The notes under the pieces were generated by a model. The model was given only the letters and a program-made list of their open reading frames with translations, did no database searches and was not told the origin of the DNA. Below, piece after piece: positions 1 to 4,920 of a stretch of DNA of 6,743 nt. Source of the DNA: JAUXLW01 sp964195005 (GTDB taxonomy: Bacteria; Actinomycetota; Acidimicrobiia; Spongiisociales; SHLN01); NCBI GenBank assembly GCA_964195005.1, contig CAXMOO010000175.1, forward strand, positions 1-6,743, written 5' to 3'. Every line of letters begins with the position of its first letter. The first letter of the stretch is position 1. Made by a program: the position numbers and the translations under genes.

Positions 1-147
1 TGGGAGGAAGGTGGCGCCGGCCGCTAGGGCCGGACGGAAGACCCCCATTAGGGGGCGCGGTTCCCACCGACGAAGTTCCCTCGCGTTCGCTTTGCTCGGG
101 GCGGTCCTCCCCGAGGAGGACATCGGTCAATGAGGTAAGAATGGCTC
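1..147. other. GC-rich intergenic stretch with short hairpins
   Basis: No gene can be supported here. In the frame of the next gene there is a stop (TAA) at 136-138, and one plus-strand frame is open from the left edge to a TGA at 131-133 but its translation looks like non-coding sequence. The stretch contains several perfect inverted repeats: CCGGCC (17-22) with GGCCGG (28-33), CCCCC (42-46) with GGGGG (51-55) around ATTA, CGGT (58-61) with ACCG (66-69), and GTCCTCC (104-110) with GGAGGAC (115-121) around CCGA. None is followed by a T-run on either strand, so they do not look like intrinsic terminators. They could be part of a structured leader or small RNA, or just GC-rich sequence. The upstream gene lies outside the window. 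Confidence 0.5.
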
Positions 148-1023
148 ATGCGACGCTTTCGTGCCTTCCTACGGCTCAGTCGGCCTGAATTCTTGGTCGG
201 GGGGTTGGTGTTCTTTTGGCTTGGCACTCGGGCGGCCGATGGTGGCCTCACCTGGCCGCACTACCTGGCCGGGCAGGGGATGGTGAGCTCGGTGCAGCTC
301 TTTGCCCAGTATGTCAACGAGCACTTCGACCAGGCCACCGATGCGGTGACCACCAATCGCACTTGGTTCTCGGGGGGCTCGGGCGTGCTCCCCTCCGGCC
401 GGCTCCATGAGCTGACTGCGTTGCGGGCCGCTGCTGTTGCCGGCACCGCTGCTCTGGGGTTCGGTATCTGGTCGGCAACCTTCGATGGTCGGCTGGCTGT
501 TGTCGGTCTGGTGGGCCTGGTTGGCTCATGGCTCTACTCAGCCCCACCCGCCAGGTTGATCGCCACCGGCACCGGCGAAGCGGTCGCTTCACTTATAGTC
601 ACGGGCCTGGTTCCACTTGCCGGAGCGCTGAGCCGGGGAGCCGTCGACTGGACCTTGCTGGGGGCACTCACACTCCCGTTGGTCTTAGCGAACCTGGCGA
701 TGCTGCTGGCTGTAGACGCACCTGATGAGGTTGCCGACGAGGTCACTGGTAAGCGGACCCTCTGGGTCCGGCTCGGATCCACCCGAGCTGCCTCAGTGCA
801 CGGCGGAGTGTTGCTGGCGGTGCTGGCTGCGTTGCTGGCCCTGGCGCCGTGGCGCCCGGCCTGGTCCACCGGGTTGGCCCTGGCTACGACGCCACTGTTC
901 GCCGCTCAGCACTATCTGGTGCGCTACGGACGCACCGGTCGGCGGGCCTACGTCTTGACCCTCTCGGCCATCGGCTCGCTTGCGGCGCTGGCGCTCGGCA
1001 TGGGAGTCGGCGCGCTGATCTAG
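148..1023 (+). CDS. UbiA-superfamily prenyltransferase, probably MenA-like
   Basis: This 291-residue protein is an integral membrane prenyltransferase of the UbiA superfamily, which transfers a polyprenyl chain from its diphosphate to an acceptor ring. The first Asp-rich motif has the form NxxxDxxxD (N57, D61, D65) and is followed by a Ser/Gly-rich SGGSGVLP segment at about 75-82. The typical YSAPP loop is at 130-134. The second motif has D190, D193 and D197, followed by GKRTLWVRLG at 201-210, matching the MenA-style pattern. Hydrophobic segments lie at about 94-130, 144-160, 170-189, 218-234 and 265-290, as expected for a multi-helix fold. The ATG at 148 is the first start after an in-frame TAA at 136-138, and the LSRPEF N-terminus fits the family. 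The nearest Shine-Dalgarno-like GAGG (132-135) is rather far, 12 bases away. A nearby polyprenyl diphosphate synthase gene suggests a menaquinone role, but the acceptor cannot be read from sequence. Other UbiA activities remain possible. Confidence 0.88.
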   Translation: MRRFRAFLRLSRPEFLVGGLVFFWLGTRAADGGLTWPHYLAGQGMVSSVQLFAQYVNEHFDQATDAVTTNRTWFSGGSGVLPSGRLHELTALRAAAVAGTAALGFGIWSATFDGRLAVVGLVGLVGSWLYSAPPARLIATGTGEAVASLIVTGLVPLAGALSRGAVDWTLLGALTLPLVLANLAMLLAVDAPDEVADEVTGKRTLWVRLGSTRAASVHGGVLLAVLAALLALAPWRPAWSTGLALATTPLFAAQHYLVRYGRTGRRAYVLTLSAIGSLAALALGMGVGALI

Positions 1024-1026
1024 GAT

Positions 1027-3348
1027 CTAATGCCCGGCCCGGCGGTGGGTAGCAAGTGAGTCGATCACCGAAACACGGCGCAACACGTCATGGATCTCCG
1101 CCGAAAGAGCCTTCAGGTCGGCTTCGCCCACGTCGGCTTGCGTGAGGCCCCGGTTGGCGGCCAATTTGAAAGCGGTGGCGAAAAGCACCTGCGACACGGA
1201 CTCTTCAGTGGTTATCCGATTTTGGAGTCGATACTGCTTGCCGAGTGCCAGTGACTGTTCCACCGCCTGCTTCTCGTCGAGGGGCTCGCCGGCCGTGGTG
1301 AGGAGATCGGCCACCAATTGATAAGCCTCGAGGAAGGGCCGCAACGTCCAGTGCGCCTTGAACACCGTCAGGCTGGCCAGGAGTCGGCGCGCTGACTCGG
1401 GGCCCTCGTCAAGGCGGCTCTCCCAGGACTGATCCCGATAGGCAAGCTCCTGGTGAATCTCCTCCCGGAAGACTTCCTTGTCCGAGAAGAAAAACTCGAA
1501 CTTGAACAGATCGCGAAGTCCCATTACGTCATTCCAGAACACATCGCTGAGCCCGGAGCCGGCTTCAGTGGCCTTGACGAGAGCCAACTCGGCAATGGCC
1601 CCATTCACGAAGAAGTGGACGATGGTGTTGCGGTAATAGCCGGCGGCGTGGTGTTGATCTGGCTGAATGCGCCACACACGGTCGGGTCCGCCCTCGAATA
1701 CCGACACGATGTCCTGTTGGACCAGGGCCTGCAGCACGGTATCCACTTCGCGCTTGGTGTCGATGGCCTCTGCGAAAGTTGACGGCAGCTTCCGTTCATC
1801 GATGTATGCGCTCAGTTCGACCAGCCGCTCGGTGATTTCGTCTAGGGAGAGCGCTCTTTGTTCGTTGGCCAGCAGGGCGATGGTGACCAGTGAGGTGGGG
1901 GTGATCGGAGTTACCTCATTGATCCGGCGACTTACCTCGAAAGCCAGCTTTTGGATTGCCAGGGTCTGTTCGTCCGGTTCGGACGCCAGGCTGACTTCCT
2001 TGGCTAATGACAGCGGCTCCCCAAAGCGGACATGGACTTTGCCGGATCGGAGCTTGAGTCGTCGCACGGTCCGCACCAGCCAGCCGGCCCCTTCGGTCTC
2101 CTTTCCTTCCCCCCGTTGCTCGGCGGAATAAGAGTCGAGGTCGACGATCTGGTCGTATCCGATCGATATGGGGATCAGGTACACCTCGTCGCTGGTGCCC
2201 CGCCGGAAAGAGTCGGCGACATAGCTGAGCAGGCCGTAGTGGGGAGCCCCCAGCTTGCCCGAGCGGGAACGCCCACCTTCGATGTACCACTCGAGGGGGA
2301 AACGGTGCTCGATCAGATAGTCGATGTATGAGCGGAGGACGGCCTTGTAGATGTGGTTGTCCTTGAAATTTCGCCTGATGAAGAAGATTCCCGACCGCCG
2401 GAGGAAAGGCCCCACGGGGAAGAAGTTCATGTTGATCCCGCCGGCCGTGTGATTGGGGGGGAAATCGTTCTGCCACAGAAGGAACTGGAGGATCAAGTGA
2501 TCGAAGTTCGACTTGTGCGACGGCAAGAACACCAGAGATGCTCGTTGACCAAGGCCGTAGAGCTCGAGGAGCTCCTCGCGGTCATAGTCGATGGCCGTGT
2601 ATGTCTTGCGGTAGAGCCAATGGACCGCATTCGCGACCAGATCAATCACCAGCGGGCTGTGGGTGGCGGCAATCTCGTGGATGTAGCGCGAAGCCTGGTT
2701 CAGCGACCATTCGCCGCTCTTGCCTTCGGCCCGGCCGATCTCGATTACTCGCTGCTGGACCTCATCTCGTCGGAGAACGGCTTCAGACACGAACTTGGGG
2801 ACCTTGTAGCGGTTTCCTCTCAACGCCCGTTCGGCTCGTTCGAGTGTCAGCCAGGCGCGGTGGGCAACAAACTCGGCAAAGTCGTCCACCTGGCTCTGTT
2901 CGCTCCAGGCGGCGCGGAGCGCGCTGAGCCGGGCTGGTGCTCCGACCACCAGCCGCACCCGGTCGGGATGGCGGCTGCGGATCCAGCGGGCGCGCAACGG
3001 GTCGGGGTCGCGGGGATCGCCGGTCATCATCACATCGGAGAGCCGAACCCGGCGCACCCCCCCGCGCTCCTCCGCCAGCCACACAATTCGCAGCGGCGCC
3101 AGCAGCGGATCGTCGGTGCGGCGCAACGTTGCTCGCAGCACCGGGCTCAAATCCTGGTGGCGCCGGTGACGGCGCGAGGAGGGGAGTCCCGCCGTTTCGG
3201 CGTCAATCCCCGGGACCTGGTTTCGCTCCAGCCAATCCATGATCATGTCGCGCTCGAGCCGGTTGGAGATGTCGAGTACGAAGGTAATGGGCCGTCCGTC
3301 GCTGTCGGGCCAGGCCGGTTCATTGGTGAGGAGGTCGGGTTCAGTCAT
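1027..3348 (-). CDS. plsB: glycerol-3-phosphate 1-O-acyltransferase, PlsB type
   Basis: This is a complete 773-residue PlsB-family enzyme, close in size to the roughly 800-residue E. coli enzyme. The family acylates sn-glycerol 3-phosphate at position 1 to give lysophosphatidate, the first step of phospholipid synthesis, at the inner face of the membrane. All four acyltransferase blocks are visible in order. Block I is the HX4D catalytic motif at H278-D283 (HKSNFD). Block II is GPFLRRSGIFFIRR at 313-326. Block III is the glycerol-phosphate-binding EGGRSRSGK at 357-365. Block IV is the IPISIGYD region at 392-399. Long N-terminal (1-250) and C-terminal (from about 450) regions are as in large PlsB proteins rather than the short PlsC type. 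The ATG at 3348 has GGAG directly against it with no spacing. A TACACT box six bases upstream suggests a leaderless message. The gene lies 47 bases downstream of the polyprenyl synthase and ends 3 bases from the convergent prenyltransferase gene. No truncation or missing catalytic residue was seen. Confidence 0.95.
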   Translation of the reverse strand: MTEPDLLTNEPAWPDSDGRPITFVLDISNRLERDMIMDWLERNQVPGIDAETAGLPSSRRHRRHQDLSPVLRATLRRTDDPLLAPLRIVWLAEERGGVRRVRLSDVMMTGDPRDPDPLRARWIRSRHPDRVRLVVGAPARLSALRAAWSEQSQVDDFAEFVAHRAWLTLERAERALRGNRYKVPKFVSEAVLRRDEVQQRVIEIGRAEGKSGEWSLNQASRYIHEIAATHSPLVIDLVANAVHWLYRKTYTAIDYDREELLELYGLGQRASLVFLPSHKSNFDHLILQFLLWQNDFPPNHTAGGINMNFFPVGPFLRRSGIFFIRRNFKDNHIYKAVLRSYIDYLIEHRFPLEWYIEGGRSRSGKLGAPHYGLLSYVADSFRRGTSDEVYLIPISIGYDQIVDLDSYSAEQRGEGKETEGAGWLVRTVRRLKLRSGKVHVRFGEPLSLAKEVSLASEPDEQTLAIQKLAFEVSRRINEVTPITPTSLVTIALLANEQRALSLDEITERLVELSAYIDERKLPSTFAEAIDTKREVDTVLQALVQQDIVSVFEGGPDRVWRIQPDQHHAAGYYRNTIVHFFVNGAIAELALVKATEAGSGLSDVFWNDVMGLRDLFKFEFFFSDKEVFREEIHQELAYRDQSWESRLDEGPESARRLLASLTVFKAHWTLRPFLEAYQLVADLLTTAGEPLDEKQAVEQSLALGKQYRLQNRITTEESVSQVLFATAFKLAANRGLTQADVGEADLKALSAEIHDVLRRVSVIDSLATHRRAGH

Positions 3349-3354
3349 CTCCGG

Positions 3355-3383
3355 AGTGTATTTGACGCGGGAGCCCGAGTCGC
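3355..3383 (-). promoter_or_regulatory. candidate leaderless promoter of plsB
   Basis: Read on the minus strand, GCGACT (3383-3378) is followed after 17 bases by TACACT (3360-3355), and six bases later comes the ATG of plsB. TACACT fits the actinobacterial -10 consensus TANNNT, and GCGACT keeps the GAC core of a -35 box. With a normal -10 to +1 distance, transcription would begin at or next to the A of the ATG, giving a leaderless mRNA. The box lies in the 47-base gap after the upstream gene, so plsB may have its own promoter in addition to read-through. Prediction from spacing only. Confidence 0.45.
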
Positions 3384-3395
3384 GGCGAGGCCCTC

Positions 3396-4394
3396 TCAGG
3401 CAGCGCGCGCCTGATCGATCTGTCCCAGGAGGTAGGTGCCAAGGCCGCGCATTACCTCGCGGTCGTCAGTGAGAGGCAGCTCATCGAGGGCCTTGTGGGA
3501 CCGGCGGATCCGGTCCTCGGCGTCGGCGATTCCGGCATCCACGAATCCGCCCTCCCGCGTTGCCCGGATCACGCGATCGATTGTGCTCGACGGATACGGA
3601 CGGGGCTCTGCGAGGAGCCGGTGAAGCTCTCCGCCGGCGTCGGCTTCGAGGGCTGCCAGAACCGGGAGGGTGAACGTCCCTTCTCCTACGTCAGATCCCG
3701 CCGGCTTGCCGATGGAGTCGCTGTCCGCTACCAGGTCGAGCACGTCGTCGATCAATTGAAAGGCGATGCCAAGCTCCCACGCCCAGGAGCTGACCGCTGC
3801 GGTGACCTGCTCGTCGGCTCGGGAGGCCATCGCCCCCAGGCGGGCGGCGGTGCGGATGAGGCTGGCGGTTTTGTCCTCGATCACCCGGTAATAGTCCTCG
3901 ACGCCGTGCTCGAGGTCGCCGGCCAGTTGCAGCTCTAGTACCTGGCCTTCGCACAATTGAGCGTAAGTCTGGGCCAGCAGTATCACACCCTCCTGGCCAA
4001 GGCTCCTGGCAGCCACCTCCGACGCCCTGGCAAGCACGAAATCCCCGGCCAGGATGGCGATGGTGTTGTCCCAGTTGGAGTTGGCCGAAGTCGCTCCTCG
4101 CCGCGTGTCGGACTCGTCGATGACATCATCGTGATAGAGGCTGCCAACGTGGATTAGCTCGACGGCTACACCGGCATCGACTGCTCGCGAGTCCTGGACC
4201 GGCCCAAGCTGGGCAGCGAGTTGAGACAACAACGGACGAAAACGCTTGCCCCCTGCCGTCAGATAGTGCCGAGAGATGCCACTCAGAAACTCGTTTGAGC
4301 TTTGAGTTACCTCGATGAGCCGCGACTCGACAAGAGCCATTCGATCCCAGACTTCGGGGACCGGCACCAGGCTTTCGATATCGGGCGTTTTCAC
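3396..4394 (-). CDS. trans-polyprenyl diphosphate synthase (GrcC/IspB-like)
   Basis: This 332-residue protein belongs to the all-alpha trans-isoprenyl diphosphate synthase family, which extends an allylic diphosphate with isopentenyl diphosphate units in the cytoplasm. GGKRFRP is at 48-54. The first Asp-rich motif DDVID is at 89-93 and the second, DDVLD, at 216-220, so both Mg-binding sites are intact. The GKPAGSDVGEGTFTLP region at about 229-244 is also typical. The residues four and five places before the first motif are small (S85, G84), as usual for long-chain rather than farnesyl synthases. I infer a product for quinone or carrier-lipid synthesis, with length undetermined. The start is a GTG at 4394. 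No good Shine-Dalgarno is present, and a TACACT box lies six bases upstream. The gene is the first of a minus-strand pair with plsB and is divergent from clpC. GrcC-type heptaprenyl or related synthases are the closest relatives I recognise. Confidence 0.93.
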   Translation of the reverse strand: MKTPDIESLVPVPEVWDRMALVESRLIEVTQSSNEFLSGISRHYLTAGGKRFRPLLSQLAAQLGPVQDSRAVDAGVAVELIHVGSLYHDDVIDESDTRRGATSANSNWDNTIAILAGDFVLARASEVAARSLGQEGVILLAQTYAQLCEGQVLELQLAGDLEHGVEDYYRVIEDKTASLIRTAARLGAMASRADEQVTAAVSSWAWELGIAFQLIDDVLDLVADSDSIGKPAGSDVGEGTFTLPVLAALEADAGGELHRLLAEPRPYPSSTIDRVIRATREGGFVDAGIADAEDRIRRSHKALDELPLTDDREVMRGLGTYLLGQIDQARAA

Positions 4395-4400
4395 GACCTA

Positions 4401-4406
4401 AGTGTA
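4401..4406 (-). promoter_or_regulatory. candidate -10 box of the polyprenyl synthase gene
   Basis: On the minus strand TACACT is followed by exactly six bases (TAGGTC) and then the GTG start codon at 4394. This is the same hexamer and the same distance as before plsB. It fits a TANNNT -10 element with transcription beginning at the start codon. I see no convincing -35 match at 16-18 bases upstream, so support rests on the -10 element, the spacing, and the lack of a good ribosome binding site. Confidence 0.42.
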
Positions 4407-4468
4407 GAGAGGCCACTCCCGGGGCGACAGGGGTGGTGCCCATGGCTCGTCGGCACAAGCGGCGCACC

Positions 4469-4727
4469 GTTTCTGGAAGGTTGGCAGAGCAGCGACGGAA
4501 GATATAGCAGCTCCCGAGAACTGATCTTCCCTATGGGGTTCTCGAAGGCCGAGCACTTCGTGCTCGGCTGTCGATCGCCTGATCGGAGGCGGCAGCAGTC
4601 GTCTGCTCGGCCATTGACGCAACGTTTCTGGAAGGTCGGCCGAGCAGCGACAGAAGATATAGCAGTCGGCTGCTCGGTCATTGACGCGAGGTTTCTGGAG
4701 TCGCGGCCGAGCAGCGACAGAAGACAT
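4469..4727. repeat. degenerate 67-bp tandem repeat with alternating inverted arms
   Basis: Two adjacent copies of a 67-bp unit lie at 4594-4660 and 4661-4727 and match at about 58 of 67 positions by my hand alignment. A partial earlier copy at 4469-4510 matches 4624-4665 at 39 of 42 positions. Each unit carries CTGCTCGG and its reverse complement CCGAGCAG, giving alternating arms at 4603-4610, 4640-4647, 4670-4677 and 4707-4714. Neighbouring arms can pair in either of two registers, with loops of about 20-29 bases. Between the partial copy and the full copies, 4511-4593 is diverged and contains its own hairpin. The pattern is irregular and too few-copied for a CRISPR array, and there is no transposase nearby. 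It resembles dispersed palindromic intergenic repeats, but the family is unknown to me. Confidence 0.8.
4548..4568. repeat. perfect 9-bp hairpin with TTC loop
   Basis: GCCGAGCAC (4548-4556) is the exact reverse complement of GTGCTCGGC (4560-4568), with only TTC between them. The arms share the CCGAGCA/TGCTCGG core of the neighbouring repeats, so this looks like a collapsed pair of the same arms. There is no T-run after it on either strand, so a rho-independent terminator is not supported. Confidence 0.7.
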
Positions 4728-4838
4728 GGAATCACTGGGCCGTCATCGACGTTACGCAAGTGTCGGGTGCGGGCCGGCAATTAAAGGCGATTGCATAAAT
4801 GGCCGACTGACCTTAAAGAACCCGGTAGTAGTGCTCTT

Positions 4839-4866
4839 CTGGCTAGAAAAGGGCAGACGGTATACT
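4839..4866 (+). promoter_or_regulatory. candidate clpC promoter
   Basis: TATACT at 4861-4866 is a good -10 box (five of six against TATAAT). Upstream, CTGGCT (4839-4844) at a 16-base spacing keeps three of six positions of TTGACA, so the -35 is weak. Transcription would start near 4872-4875 and give a leader of about 46-49 bases that includes both hairpins described separately. I saw no CIRCE, CtsR or HspR-type operator. Confidence 0.5.
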
Positions 4867-4873
4867 CCGCGAT

Positions 4874-4896
4874 GGCGAGTCCTCGCAGGATTCGCC
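4874..4896 (+). promoter_or_regulatory. 10-bp hairpin or operator at predicted 5' end of clpC mRNA
   Basis: GGCGAGTCCT (4874-4883) pairs with AGGATTCGCC (4887-4896) across a CGC loop. All ten positions pair if one G-U is allowed. The stem begins about 7 bases after the -10 box, so it sits at the predicted transcription start. It could be a 5' stabilising hairpin in the RNA or a dyad operator in the DNA. The GGCGA...TCGCC order is the reverse of the TTCGCC...GGCGAA order I recall for ClgR sites, so I do not call it a ClgR site. No T-run follows, so it is not a terminator. Confidence 0.6.
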
Positions 4897-4900
4897 AGAA

Positions 4901-4920
4901 TTGTCAGAGAGGTGTGACAA
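4901..4920 (+). promoter_or_regulatory. clpC ribosome binding site inside a hairpin loop
   Basis: AGAGAGGTG (4906-4914) is the Shine-Dalgarno, ending six bases before the GTG at 4921, and this decides the start. It is framed by a perfect six-base inverted repeat, TTGTCA (4901-4906) and TGACAA (4915-4920), so the core GAGAGGTG forms the eight-base loop and the start codon follows the stem directly. A six-pair, AT-containing stem is weak and could open easily. Confidence 0.65.

Larger units (their letters stand above)
4395..4920. other. divergent intergenic region between polyprenyl synthase gene and clpC
   Basis: These 526 bases separate two divergent genes. The left end holds the predicted start-site promoter of the minus-strand gene. 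The middle (about 4469-4727) is filled by degenerate tandem and inverted repeats. An AT-richer patch follows at 4777-4820, including a short inverted repeat GCAAT (4777-4781) with ATTGC (4790-4794) and a weak TTGCAT (4791-4796) that could be a second -35 box. The right end holds the clpC promoter and leader. Open frames of 109-160 codons cross the middle on both strands, but they read through the repeats in different frames and have no recognisable protein features, so I do not call a gene. Confidence 0.7.

Noticed and set aside
104..121. Intrinsic terminator before the prenyltransferase gene
   Set aside because: The seven-pair stem is good but no T-run follows on either strand.
2353..3414. 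A 353-codon open frame antisense to plsB
   Set aside because: It lies wholly opposite a well-supported gene and its start. Its translation shows no recognisable domain, and long antisense frames are common in GC-rich DNA.
4594..4727. CRISPR array
   Set aside because: Only two full adjacent copies, with no unique spacers of regular length between identical repeats and no cas gene in view.
4391..4784. Open frames of 109-160 codons across the repeat region on both strands
   Set aside because: They arise from the repeat unit read in different frames, with repeated SVAARP-like segments and no domain. No good ribosome binding site was noted.
4868..4877. ClgR-type operator (CGC-N5-GCG) near the clpC start
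   Set aside because: CGC and GCG are present at 4868-4870 and 4875-4877 but with a four-base spacer instead of five, and the flanking bases do not fit the consensus I recall.
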